A stretch of 64,000 nucleotides of DNA from Streptomyces sp. NRRL F-525 (lineage in GTDB: Bacteria > Actinomycetota > Actinomycetes > Streptomycetales > Streptomycetaceae), in contig NZ_JNXE01000033.1 in NCBI RefSeq assembly GCF_000716605.1, positions 1 to 64,000 on the forward strand, read 5' to 3'. A program made the translations under genes and the position numbers. Below, piece by piece: positions 49,751-58,627 of the stretch. Each line of letters starts with the position of its first letter. Within the stretch, counting starts at the first letter, position 1. The notes beneath the pieces are model-generated. The model was not told the DNA's origin, ran no database searches, and saw only the letters and a list, made by a program, of their open reading frames with translations.

Positions 49751-50589
49751 GCCGCTTCACTGTTCCACGCGCGCCGCAGCCGCTCTCGAACCAGGTCCTC
49801 GTACTCGTGGAACCGCCGCTCCCCGAAGAGCCGTTCACCACGAGGCCGAGGCAGGTCGACATCGATGCTCTCGACGATCCGGCCGGGGTTGGGCGCCATG
49901 ACGACGACGGTGTCGGAGAGCCGTACGGCCTCGGACACGGAGTGAGTGACGAACAGAACGGTCGTCCGCAACTCCTCCCACAGATCGAGGAGTTGGTCCT
50001 GAAGGCTCTCGCGGGTGAACTCGTCCAGCGCCGAAAAGGGCTCGTCCATGACCAGCACATCGGGCTGCAGCCCGAACGCCCGCACAATCGCGGCACGTTG
50101 GCGCATGCCGCCTGACAGCTGAGCCGGGAGCTTGTGCAGGGCGTCGCCAAGACCGGCCTTGACGAGGAGTTCCTCCATGTCGGGAACCGCCGTCCGCCGC
50201 TCGGCGAAATCGGCGATGCGCTCACGCCGCTTCCCCGCACCCCGGTTGATCTTCTGCGGCAGCGTGACGTTGCGCAGGACCGACAGCCACGGCAACAGCG
50301 CGGGGCTCTGCGGCACGAGCCCGATCATCTTGGCCGCACACGCCTCCGCCGGTGTCACCCCGTGCACCAACACCAGGCCGAGGTCCGGCCGTTCGAGGCC
50401 CGCGACGAGACGCAGCAGGGTGGACTTACCGCAGCCGCTGGGGCCGATGAGACTGACGAAACGGCCCGACGGCACCGTCAGGTGGACGTCGTCGAGGGCC
50501 GTGGTCGCGGCGGACCCGAAGCCGTAGACCCGTCGTACCGACCGCAGTTCGAGTGCTGGCGTACCAGTCACCTTCACGCTCCCATCCAT
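49747..50589 (-). CDS. ABC transporter ATP-binding protein, 280 aa
   Basis: Walker A GPSGCGKSTLLRL, the signature LSGGMRQRAAIVRAF, Walker B VLVMDEPFSALDE and the H-loop VLFVTHSVSEAVRL. Typical of nitrate/sulfonate/taurine/thiamine-type importers (SsuB/TauB/ThiZ). It is the first gene of the eight-gene minus-strand operon, preceded by a 132-base gap. Confidence 0.95.
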   Translation of the reverse strand: MDGSVKVTGTPALELRSVRRVYGFGSAATTALDDVHLTVPSGRFVSLIGPSGCGKSTLLRLVAGLERPDLGLVLVHGVTPAEACAAKMIGLVPQSPALLPWLSVLRNVTLPQKINRGAGKRRERIADFAERRTAVPDMEELLVKAGLGDALHKLPAQLSGGMRQRAAIVRAFGLQPDVLVMDEPFSALDEFTRESLQDQLLDLWEELRTTVLFVTHSVSEAVRLSDTVVVMAPNPGRIVESIDVDLPRPRGERLFGERRFHEYEDLVRERLRRAWNSEAA

Positions 50590-50721
50590 GTCGCGGGCAC
50601 GAGTGCCCGATCCTGGAAGTCGGAGAGCGTGCGTAGCGAGTGCGACTGACTGCCACGCGGAAATCCGCTTAGGTGCCCCCGACCGTAGGAAGATTGTGTT
50701 TCGGCACAGCGCAGTTGACTG

Positions 50722-51177
50722 TTACGGGCGTTTTACGTCTGGCTTCGAAGAAGATCGCAGCGGAGCGACCGCGGTGCCGTCGAAGACGTGGATCTCGATC
50801 CCGAGGTCGGCTGCGGCCCGTGCCACCCAGCCGCCGAGGGCCTGCACGATCAGCTCGGTGACCAGCAGCACCGCGCGCTCGGCGGTCGGCACGGACTCCC
50901 GCAGCCAGAGCAGTTTGAACATGTCCGCCATGACCTTGTTGCGGTAGGCGGGCTTGTACGCACCCTGGTTGCCGACCAGTTGGACGAGCACGCGGCAGCC
51001 CGCGTCGATCCCCTCGACCTCGACCCGGCTGCCGTCGGGCAGCATGAGCGGCTTCGGGCGCAGCGGCGTGCCGAGGTGGTCGCCGAGCGCGAGCAGCATG
51101 CGGCGCTCGACGGAACCCTCGGCGAACCGGCTCCACTCGGTGGGGGCGTCCAGGACGATCAGGTGCACGCGCCGCAT
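50722..51177 (-). CDS. Conserved hypothetical protein, 151 aa
   Basis: Starts MRRVHLIVLDAPTEWSRFAE. No recognised motif; hydrophobic strands (RVLVQLVGNQG) and helical RAVLLVTELIVQALGGWVA. The C-terminus is basic (SSSKPDVKRP). It is divergent from the TetR gene across 45 bases, a usual pattern for a regulator and its target. Confidence 0.65.
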   Translation of the reverse strand: MRRVHLIVLDAPTEWSRFAEGSVERRMLLALGDHLGTPLRPKPLMLPDGSRVEVEGIDAGCRVLVQLVGNQGAYKPAYRNKVMADMFKLLWLRESVPTAERAVLLVTELIVQALGGWVARAAADLGIEIHVFDGTAVAPLRSSSKPDVKRP

Positions 51178-51222
51178 CCTAGGAAGGGTCCGTTTCCCCC
51201 GTGTTGCTTAGGGTGGACCACC

Positions 51223-51906
51223 ATGAGAGCAGGCGGAGCGACAAGGACACCTGACGAGGACGCGGGTACGACACGACCCGACGGCCGGGTCGAGCGGGGC
51301 AACCGCACCCGGCAACTGGTCCTGCGCCGCACCGTCGACATCGCCTCCGTCGAGGGCCTGGAGGCCCTGACCGTCGGCCGGTTGGCCACCGAGCTGCGGC
51401 TCAGCAAGAGCGGGGTCTTCGCACTCTTCGGCTCCAAGCAGGAGCTGCAACTGGCCACCGTGCGCGAGGCCGCCCGCATCTACACCGAGAAGGTGATCAG
51501 GCCAGCCGCCGAAGTCCCGCCCGGCGTGGGCCGGTTGTGGCGGCTGTGCGAGCTGTGGCTGGAGTACTCGCGGGGGCGGGTCTTCCCCGGCGGCTGTTTC
51601 TTCTACGGGGTCATCGCCGAATTCGACGCCCGCTCCGGTCCCGTGCACGACGCGATGGCCGGCGCGCAGCGCGACTGGATGGCCCTCGTGGAGCGGACGG
51701 CCGCCGAGGCCCGGGACACCGGCGAGCTGCGGGCGGACACCGACATATCCCAACTCGCCTTCGAGGTTGTCGCGTTGATGGAGACGTCCAACGCGTTCTC
51801 CGTCCTGCACGACGAGGAGACCGCGTACCGCCGGGCCCGCGTCGGCATAGCGGCCCGCCTTCGATGCGCGGCCACGGACCCTTCGACGGCTCCTCAAGTC
51901 CCCTGA
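51223..51906 (+). CDS. TetR-family transcriptional regulator, 227 aa
   Basis: Residues 28-80 contain a TetR DNA-binding domain: NRTRQLVLRRTVDIASVEGL, ALTVGRLATELRLSKSGVFALFGSKQELQ. The ligand domain has LWLEYSRGRVFPGGCFF. Start ATG 51223 follows the shared region with the gene at 50722. Targets could be that gene or the catabolic operon whose first gene begins 634 bases away; neither is proven. Confidence 0.88.
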   Translation: MRAGGATRTPDEDAGTTRPDGRVERGNRTRQLVLRRTVDIASVEGLEALTVGRLATELRLSKSGVFALFGSKQELQLATVREAARIYTEKVIRPAAEVPPGVGRLWRLCELWLEYSRGRVFPGGCFFYGVIAEFDARSGPVHDAMAGAQRDWMALVERTAAEARDTGELRADTDISQLAFEVVALMETSNAFSVLHDEETAYRRARVGIAARLRCAATDPSTAPQVP

Positions 51907-52010
51907 CATACAAGGCATTTCACCTCCCCTCAGACGGCACTTTCCCCCTCACCTCACTTCGGCCGAAAACAAGTAGCACGACCGTTCGCACAGTTTTAGG
52001 CTCAGGCTCC

Positions 52011-52619
52011 ATGACAGCCACCGGAACGGACATCGTCGAGCTCGACCGGATCGCCGTGTACGAGGCCCTGCGCGTAGTGGAGTTGGCGCAGGAGGAGGAC
52101 TGGGAGCGGGACACCCCCTGCGCGGGGTGGGACCTGCGGCGGCTCGTGGCGCACATGGCCGCGCAGCACCACGGATTCGCGGCCGCCGCGCGTGGCGCGG
52201 GTCAGGACAGGGCGTACTGGCGGGAGCCGGAGGACATGAGCGAGCCGGCCCGGACGCACCGCGCCGCGGCCACCGCCGTCCTCGCCGCGTTCGCCGAACC
52301 CGGCGCCCCCGAGGGGGAGTTCGCACTGCCGGAGCTGGGCGCGAGCTTCCCGGGCCGGACCGCGATCGGCTTCCACTTCATCGACTACGTCGTCCACGCC
52401 TGGGACGTGGCCGCCACCCTCGGCACCGAACTCGACCTGTCGGACGACGTGTTGGACATCGCCCTGGTGGTGGCCCGGCTGGTACCCACCGAACCGGCCG
52501 TCCGCGGACCGGAGTTCGCCTTCGCCCCGCCGCTCGACGTACCGCCGGACGCCGGCCCGCTCGACGAGACGCTACGGCTACTGGGCCGGACGCCGGAGCA
52601 CTGGCCCGTCAAGGGCTGA
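52011..52619 (+). CDS. TIGR03086-family (maleylpyruvate-isomerase-like) metal-binding protein, 202 aa
   Basis: The DinB/MDMPI fold is shown by DTPCAGWDLRRLVAHMAAQHHGF (metal-binding His set), IGFHFIDYVVHAWDVAATLG and the C-terminal LLGRTPEHW. These proteins bind a metal and, in some family members, use mycothiol. Actual reaction unknown. Confidence 0.85.
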   Translation: MTATGTDIVELDRIAVYEALRVVELAQEEDWERDTPCAGWDLRRLVAHMAAQHHGFAAAARGAGQDRAYWREPEDMSEPARTHRAAATAVLAAFAEPGAPEGEFALPELGASFPGRTAIGFHFIDYVVHAWDVAATLGTELDLSDDVLDIALVVARLVPTEPAVRGPEFAFAPPLDVPPDAGPLDETLRLLGRTPEHWPVKG

Positions 52620-52665
52620 CGACAGGACCGGCGAAGGGCCGCCGAACTCGCCTACTTTGCCTGCT

Positions 52666-52698
52666 CCTTGAGCAAAGCTGCCCTCCCTTTGAACAAGG
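52666..52698. promoter_or_regulatory. Imperfect inverted repeat upstream of the first DUF4142 gene
   Basis: CCTTGAGCAAAG (52666-52677) and CTTTGAACAAGG (52687-52698) pair at 10 of 12 positions with a nine-base spacer. It ends 80 bases before the TTG start at 52779; it may be an operator. Confidence 0.35.
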
Positions 52699-52778
52699 AA
52701 ACCGCTCCGCGCGTACCTCCTGGCACTGGCCACGCGTCAACTTCTCCAACGACCAGTTGGTTCCCCCGGGAGGCTCCC

Positions 52779-53567
52779 TTGCGTCGTATCAACGGTACGG
52801 CTGTGTTCATCGCGACCATTTTCGCCACCACCGGTGCGCTCGTCTTTCCCGTGTGGTCGTACGCCGACCGGGCGGGGACCGGGCAGGCGAACGTGGCGGC
52901 GGGCACCGTGAACACCGAGTGGGGGCCGTTGACGGCCGCCGACCGGGATCTGATCGTGCGGGTGCGGCTGGCCGGGCTGTGGGAGCTGCCGGCCGGGCAG
53001 CAGGCGATCGAGCGGGCGCCCAGCCAGGCGATCAAGGAGGCCGGTGACCACCTCATCGTCGGCCACACCGACCTCGACAAGCGGGTGCGGATCATCGCGG
53101 CCCAGCTGGGGGTCGCGCTGCCGAACGTGCCGAACGAGCAACAGCAGGGCTGGCTGCGGGAGATGAGCGCGGCGACCGGCGCCGAGTACGAGTACAAGTT
53201 CGCCAACCTGCTGCGGGCCGCGCACGGCAAGATCTTCCCGGCCATCGGCGCCGTACGGAACACCACGCGGAACACGCTCGTGCGGCAGTTGGCGTCGGAC
53301 GCCAACCAGACCGTGCTCGACCACATCACGGTGCTGGAGAAGACCGGGCGGGTCGACTTCGACGCCATCGCCAACGAGATCGCCAACGCCTCGACCGCCA
53401 GCCCGACCGGCCCTGCGGCCCCGGCCCCCGGCCAGCAGGCGCCCTCCGCGCCGGCCGCCGAGGCGAGCGGCAACATCGGCGCCACCTCGCGCCCGTCCCC
53501 GGCGGCACCGGGCACGGTCAACACCGGCCGCCCGGATCCGGTCGACTCGAACGGCGTCCTGGGTTAG
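52779..53567 (+). CDS. Secreted DUF4142 protein, paralogue A, 262 aa
   Basis: TTG start at 52779, chosen because GGGAGG lies six bases upstream. A hydrophobic signal or anchor (FIATIFATTGALVFPVWSYA) precedes a DUF4142 domain: LTAADRDLIVRVRLAGLWEL, HTDLDKRVRIIAAQLGVALP and a C-terminal Pro/Ala tail. It shares nearly all blocks with the protein at 55198. Function unknown; ferritin-like helical bundle expected. Confidence 0.82.
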   Translation: MRRINGTAVFIATIFATTGALVFPVWSYADRAGTGQANVAAGTVNTEWGPLTAADRDLIVRVRLAGLWELPAGQQAIERAPSQAIKEAGDHLIVGHTDLDKRVRIIAAQLGVALPNVPNEQQQGWLREMSAATGAEYEYKFANLLRAAHGKIFPAIGAVRNTTRNTLVRQLASDANQTVLDHITVLEKTGRVDFDAIANEIANASTASPTGPAAPAPGQQAPSAPAAEASGNIGATSRPSPAAPGTVNTGRPDPVDSNGVLG

Positions 53568-53605
53568 GGCTCCCGCGGCCGTCCGGGTCCCGGCCCCGAA
53601 GTCCT

Positions 53606-53658
53606 GGCCCCGAACCTCAAATGTTGCTCTGAAAGTGACGCGGCCGAGGTTCGGGGCC
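53606..53658. terminator. 13-bp perfect inverted repeat between DUF4142 and DUF692 genes
   Basis: GGCCCCGAACCTC (53606-53618) and GAGGTTCGGGGCC (53646-53658) with a 27-base loop. It may terminate the upstream gene or act as a regulatory stem; no U-tract is present. Confidence 0.55.
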
Positions 53659-53738
53659 TTGCCCGTGGGCGATACCCCCGTCACGCCGGACAGCGGACTT
53701 GTGGAGTTCATGACCTGCACACAGAACGGGGACGGACG

Positions 53739-55073
53739 ATGGAGCGACTGGGAACGGGCATCGGCTGGCGGCCGGAGATCGCGGACGCCGTGGAGCGCAT
53801 GCCGGGCATCGACTGGGTCGAGGCCGTGGCCGAGAACGTCTGCCCCGGCCACCTCCCCGACTCCCTGCTACGGCTGCGCGAGCGCGGCGTGACGGTGATC
53901 CCGCACGGCGTCTCCCTGGGCCTCGGCGGCGCCGACCGCCCGGACGAGGGCAGGCTGACGGCGCTCGCCGAGCGGGCCGAGGCGCTGGGATCGCCGCTGG
54001 TCACGGAGCACATCGCGTTCGTCCGCGCGGGCGGCCCGCTGACCGCCTCCCCGCTCCTGGAAGCCGGCCACCTGCTGCCCGTACCGCGCACCCGAGACGC
54101 CCTCGACGTGCTCTGCGAGAACATCCGCATCGCCCAGGCCGCACTTCCCGTACCCCTCGCGGTAGAGAACATCGCCGCGCTGCTCGCCTGGCCGGGCGAG
54201 GAGATGACCGAGGGGCAGTTCCTGTACGAACTGGCCGACCGCACCGGCGTACGCCTCCTCATCGACGTCGCCAACCTGCACACCAACCACGTCAACCGCG
54301 GCGAGGACCCGGCCAAGGCCCTCGCCGAACTCCCCGTCGAGGCCATCGCGTACGTCCATGTCGCGGGCGGTATCGAACGCGACGGCGTCTGGCACGACAC
54401 CCACGCCCACCCAGTCCCCGCCCCGGTCCTCGCCATCCTGACCGACCTCGCGTCCCGCGTCTCCCCGCCCGGGGTGCTGCTGGAGCGTGACGACAACTTC
54501 CCCGAACCGGCCGTGCTGGAGCGGGAGTTGGAGGCGATTCAGGGGGCGCTGACCAAGGGGTGGGCACGGTCGGCCGCGCGCCGGGTGCCTTCGCGGGAAG
54601 GGCAGGCGATCAGCGCCGTAGGGGCATCGGAGACGGCACCCGCGCCCGAAGCCACCGCCGCCGCCCGTCAGCGTCTCGCCCTCGCTCAGACCGCCCTTCT
54701 CTCCGCCCTGGTCGCCGCGACTCCGGTCCCCGACGGGTTCGACCGGGTGCGGCTCGGGGTGCAGGCGCGGGCGCTCGGGGTGAAGCGGGCCGATGTCGTG
54801 GCGAAGGTGGCACCCGAACTGCCGGAGATTCTCGGGGAGTTGTACCGGCCGACCTTCCTCGCGTACGCACACTCGCACCCCATGACCGGCGGTTACCGGC
54901 GGGACGCGCTGGACTTCGCGGGGCAGCTGCTGCTGTCGGGCGGGCCGGAGGACGCGGAGGTGCGGCGGGAGTTGCGCGAGTGGTGGCTGGAGCGGTCGGG
55001 GCCCGTCCCGCGTTCGGCGCGGCCCGCGGTCCGGCTCGCACGTGCCACCCGGCGGGTGCTGCTGCGCCGTTGA
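53739..55073 (+). CDS. DUF692 (MbnB/TglH family) protein with C-terminal extra domain, 444 aa
   Basis: Residues 1-270 are a DUF692 TIM-barrel: [65 protein letters not shown] and HDTHAHPVP supply the His/Asp/Glu residues that bind iron in MbnB and TglH. Such enzymes remodel Cys residues of small peptides. Residues 300-444 form a second domain with [20 protein letters not shown], comparable in place to the partner proteins MbnC/TglI. No Cys-rich precursor peptide is seen nearby. It lies between two DUF4142 paralogues. Confidence 0.87.
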   Translation: MERLGTGIGWRPEIADAVERMPGIDWVEAVAENVCPGHLPDSLLRLRERGVTVIPHGVSLGLGGADRPDEGRLTALAERAEALGSPLVTEHIAFVRAGGPLTASPLLEAGHLLPVPRTRDALDVLCENIRIAQAALPVPLAVENIAALLAWPGEEMTEGQFLYELADRTGVRLLIDVANLHTNHVNRGEDPAKALAELPVEAIAYVHVAGGIERDGVWHDTHAHPVPAPVLAILTDLASRVSPPGVLLERDDNFPEPAVLERELEAIQGALTKGWARSAARRVPSREGQAISAVGASETAPAPEATAAARQRLALAQTALLSALVAATPVPDGFDRVRLGVQARALGVKRADVVAKVAPELPEILGELYRPTFLAYAHSHPMTGGYRRDALDFAGQLLLSGGPEDAEVRRELREWWLERSGPVPRSARPAVRLARATRRVLLRR

Positions 55074-55197
55074 GGGACTCAGGCGGCGCCGACCAGGGGC
55101 CTTGGAAGGTGACAGTGACTCCACAGTAATATTGCGGTCCCGCACGAGACGCGCACGAAAAGCACACTCACGTGCGGTGCCGTAACAGGAGGCACCC

Positions 55198-55968
55198 ATG
55201 CGACCGCGACCACCCGTAAAGGGCCGAGGCATAGTCAGTGGCACCGGCGTCATCGTCATCGGCCTGACCGCGACCCTGGCCGCGCTGGTCTTCCCGGTCT
55301 GGTCCTACGCCGACCGGTCCGGGACGACCGGCGCCAGCGTGCTCAGCGACCAGACGGTGACCACCCCGTACGGGCCGTTGTCCGCCCTGGACCGGGACTT
55401 CGTCACCAGGGTCCGGCTGGCCGGGCTGTGGGAGCTGCCGGCCGGGCAGCAGGCCGAGGAGAAGGGCACGACCGCGGCCGTACGGACGGCGGGGCAGCAC
55501 CTCATCGACGGCCACACGTTCCTGGACGAGCGGGTGCGGGACGTCGCCGCCCGGCTCGGGGTGCCGCTGCCCAACCAGCCCAACGCGCAGCAACAGCAGT
55601 GGCTCGCCACGCTCAACGCGGCGCAGGGCGTGGACTTCGACCGCAAGTTCGCCAACATCCTGCGCCTCGCGCACGGCAAGGTGTTCACGGTGGTCGCGCA
55701 GGTCCGCGCCACCACCCAGAACTCCCTGGTCCGCGCCCTCGCCGACGACGCGAACACGACCGTCCTGGACCACATCAAGATCCTGGAGGCCACCGGGTAC
55801 GTCGACTTCTCCGCGCTGGCCCGGGACATGGCCGCGTCGAGTTCGCCGGTGCCCAGCGTCTCCGCCGCGGCCGACCCCGGACAGGTGGTCCCGCTGGCCC
55901 CGTCGGTCTCCCCGACCTACACGCTCCCGCCGGCCGCCTCCGCCCCACCGCCGTCGGCGCAGCCGTAG
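55198..55968 (+). CDS. Secreted DUF4142 protein, paralogue B, 256 aa
   Basis: ATG 55198 follows CAGGAGGC. Signal/anchor VIVIGLTATLAALVFPVWSY, then LSALDRDFVTRVRLAGLWEL, HTFLDERVRDVAARLGVPLP and a Pro/Ala/Ser tail ending in QP. The close likeness to the gene at 52779, including the FPVWSYADR block after the signal, points to local duplication around the DUF692 gene. Confidence 0.84.
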   Translation: MRPRPPVKGRGIVSGTGVIVIGLTATLAALVFPVWSYADRSGTTGASVLSDQTVTTPYGPLSALDRDFVTRVRLAGLWELPAGQQAEEKGTTAAVRTAGQHLIDGHTFLDERVRDVAARLGVPLPNQPNAQQQQWLATLNAAQGVDFDRKFANILRLAHGKVFTVVAQVRATTQNSLVRALADDANTTVLDHIKILEATGYVDFSALARDMAASSSPVPSVSAAADPGQVVPLAPSVSPTYTLPPAASAPPPSAQP

Positions 55969-56085
55969 AACCGTTGCGGCAGTAGTCCGTTTCCGGACAT
56001 TCGGAACGTCACATACCGACAACGCTCCGTCCGGATTGTGAACAAGGCATGGCGTCGCACTGGGCCTTTGGCATAGAAACTTGGC

Positions 56086-56862
56086 ATGTTCTGGGTCCTT
56101 CTCCTGCTCCTGGCCTGGGCCGTCGCCGGCACGGCGTGCACGCGGCTGTGCCTGGCCGCCGTCAGAGCGGCGGCCGTCGACACGGACGACGCGGGCACGG
56201 GACACGATCTGACGCTCTACGAGGCGGCGTTCCTCTCCGGCGGTCCCGCGCGGGTCGCCGATCTGACGCTCGTCTCCATGGCGCGGCAGCACCGGCTGCT
56301 GCTCGCGCACACCGGCTGGGCGACCGTCGTCGACCCGCGCGGCCGGGACGCCATCGAGCGGTCGGTGATAGGCGCGATCGGGCCCGAGGGGCAGTCCAGG
56401 ATCGGCCCGGTGCGGGCCACCGCGGCGGCCACGGATGCCGTGCGCGACGTCGCGGACCGGCTCGTCGACGCGGGCCTGGCCGTACCGGACGGCAGCACTA
56501 CGACCGTCGCGTCCGGGGTACGGCAGGTGAGGGGCGCCGCGCTCGTCGTGCTCGTGCTGGGCGCGACCGCGCTGCTGACGCCGGGGGCCGAGATGCCGCG
56601 GGGGCTGGTCGCGCTCTGGTTCGCGCTGCCGCTGGCCCTCACGCTGAGCTGTCTGGCCATCGCGCGGGTCGAGGTGCACCCGTACTCGCGCTGGGCGTCC
56701 CCGGCCGGTCAGCGGCTGCTGGGCACGCTGGCCCGGCACGCGGGCAGCGGGGACGACCGTACGTATCTGACGTCCGTCGCCGTACGCGGCATCCGCGCGG
56801 TCGGCGAGCCGGATCTGCGGGCGGCCTTCGCGCACCGCGAGCAGTACGAGTGGCGGCGCTGA
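56086..56862 (+). CDS. TIGR04222-like membrane protein, 258 aa
   Basis: Hydrophobic segments at the N-terminus (MFWVLLLLLAWAVAGTACT) and at about 160-180 and 190-212 flank a cytoplasmic region with LYEAAFLSGGPARVADLTLV, ARQHRLLLAHTGW. The pattern fits TIGR04222 proteins, often found near DUF692 genes. Some members have Cys- or Gly-rich tails; here it ends in EQYEWRR without one. No good ribosome-binding site before ATG 56086. Confidence 0.7.
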   Translation: MFWVLLLLLAWAVAGTACTRLCLAAVRAAAVDTDDAGTGHDLTLYEAAFLSGGPARVADLTLVSMARQHRLLLAHTGWATVVDPRGRDAIERSVIGAIGPEGQSRIGPVRATAAATDAVRDVADRLVDAGLAVPDGSTTTVASGVRQVRGAALVVLVLGATALLTPGAEMPRGLVALWFALPLALTLSCLAIARVEVHPYSRWASPAGQRLLGTLARHAGSGDDRTYLTSVAVRGIRAVGEPDLRAAFAHREQYEWRR

Positions 56863-56996
56863 CCACAGCGTGAAGGCGCTCCCCGGGGGCGCACAGGGGT
56901 CATTGGGGCCGACACCGCCCGACGGTGCTTGCCTTCGCCGACAGCCGAACGAAACATCCCTTTTGTTGCTGCCGTGCTCCGAAGGGATACCCCACC

Positions 56997-58577
56997 ATGC
57001 GAGCCGCCGCCCTGTACTCGGCCGCCGGGTCCTTGCTCCTCACCACCCTCGCCGCCGCCCCGGCCACCGGTGCCCCGGGCGCCGCGGAGTCGACCGGCAC
57101 CGCGCTGGCCGCCGCGCACGCCCGGGCGGCGGGCATCACCTTCGGGAAGTGCCCCGACGCCCAGGACCTGCCCGGCACCATGGAGTGCGGCACGGTCTCC
57201 GTCCCGCTCGACTACGCGCACCCCGACGGCAAGCAGATCAAGCTGACCGTCAGCCGCGCCCGGGCCACCCACAAGGACCCGCACAACAGCAAGCGCAGAG
57301 TGCCCGGCCAGGGCTCCCTGGTCTACAACCCCGGCGGCCCCGGCGCCTCCGGCCTCTACTTCCCGCTGATCGGCATGCTCCCCGAGTGGAAGCGCATCGC
57401 GTCGGCCTACGACCTCGTCGGCTACGCCCCGCGCGGGGTCGACAAGTCGGCACCCCTGTCCTGCGAGGACCCCAAGCACTTCTTCAAGGCGCCCTCGCAG
57501 TCGCCGACTTACCCCTCGGAGTCGTACAAGAAGGAACGCATCGCGGAGGCCAAGTCGTACGCGCGCGGCTGCGCCAAGCGCTCCGGCAGCAAGCTCCGCT
57601 TCTACACCTCCCTCAACAACGCCCGCGACCTGGACGTCCTGCGCGCCGCGCTCGGCGAGGACAGGCTGACGTTCATGGGCGCGTCCTACGGGACCTACTT
57701 CGGGGCGCTGTACGCGACGCTGTTCCCCACGCACGTACGGCGGATGGTGTTCGACTCGGCGGTGAACCCGGACCCCGAGCAGATCTGGTACCGCAACAAC
57801 CTCGACCAGTCGGCCGCGTTCGAGGGCCGCTGGACGGACTTCCGCGAGTGGATCGCCAAGCACGACGACGTCTACGGGCTCGGCGACACGGAGGAGAAGG
57901 TCCTCGGTAGCTATCGCAAGGCCGAGGCGCGGCTCGCGGAGAAGCCCGCGGGGGGCAAGGTGGGTCCTGCGCAGTTGCAGGGCGCGATCCTGTCCGCCGG
58001 GTACTACGACGACTACTGGCCGCACAGTGCGGCTGCCTTGTCGGCGTATCTGAAGGGTGACCCGAAGCCGTTGATCCAGCAGGCCGGGCCCACGCCGGGG
58101 GCGGCTGTCGAGGCGGAGAACGGGAACGCGGTGTACACGGCCGTCGAGTGCAATGACGCGGCCTGGCCTACCGAGTGGAGTGTCTGGGACCGGGACAACA
58201 CTCGGCTTGCGCGGGTGGCGCCGTTCGAGACGTGGGACAACGTGTGGATGAATCTGCCGTGCGCGTACTGGCCCGTGCCTCGGCAGCAGCCGCTTGATGT
58301 GCGGACTGGGCCTGGTGAGTTGCCGCCGGTGCTGATCATGGCTGCCGAGCGGGATGCGGCTGCGCCGTATGACGGGGCCCTTGAGTTGCAACGGCGCCTG
58401 TCTGACTCGGTGTTGGTGACTGAGCGGGATGCGGGGACTCATGGGATCGCCGGTGGATCCAACAAGTGCGTCAACGGGTATCTGGACGCTTATCTGTTGG
58501 AGGGGCGGTTGCCTGAGCGGCGGGCTGCGTGTGCTCCGCATGCTGAGCCGAAGGCTGCGCGACCGGGTAGTTCGTAG
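56997..58577 (+). CDS. Secreted alpha/beta hydrolase, S33 tripeptidyl-aminopeptidase type, 526 aa
   Basis: Signal peptide (MRAAALYSAAGSLLLTTLAA) and a mature hydrolase: VPLDYAHPDGKQI, SLVYNPGGPGASG (oxyanion), FMGASYGTYFGALYA (Ser nucleophile), PPVLIMAAERDAAAPY (Asp) and the His in RDAGTHGIAGGSNKC. Cleaves N-terminal tripeptides or related substrates outside the cell. Start has GAAGGG. It ends before a dispersed repeat. Confidence 0.88.
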   Translation: MRAAALYSAAGSLLLTTLAAAPATGAPGAAESTGTALAAAHARAAGITFGKCPDAQDLPGTMECGTVSVPLDYAHPDGKQIKLTVSRARATHKDPHNSKRRVPGQGSLVYNPGGPGASGLYFPLIGMLPEWKRIASAYDLVGYAPRGVDKSAPLSCEDPKHFFKAPSQSPTYPSESYKKERIAEAKSYARGCAKRSGSKLRFYTSLNNARDLDVLRAALGEDRLTFMGASYGTYFGALYATLFPTHVRRMVFDSAVNPDPEQIWYRNNLDQSAAFEGRWTDFREWIAKHDDVYGLGDTEEKVLGSYRKAEARLAEKPAGGKVGPAQLQGAILSAGYYDDYWPHSAAALSAYLKGDPKPLIQQAGPTPGAAVEAENGNAVYTAVECNDAAWPTEWSVWDRDNTRLARVAPFETWDNVWMNLPCAYWPVPRQQPLDVRTGPGELPPVLIMAAERDAAAPYDGALELQRRLSDSVLVTERDAGTHGIAGGSNKCVNGYLDAYLLEGRLPERRAACAPHAEPKAARPGSS

Positions 58578-58593
58578 ACTGCCGCCCGGCGGG

Positions 58594-58622
58594 GGCTGGT
58601 CGCGCAGTTCCCCGCGCCCCTA
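58594..58622 (+). repeat. Dispersed intergenic repeat, copy 3
   Basis: Same core as at 33884 and 48803, followed by TAAAG. It fills the 50-base gap between the convergent peptidase and ChdC genes, so it may serve as terminator. Confidence 0.85.
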
Positions 58623-58627
58623 AAGAC

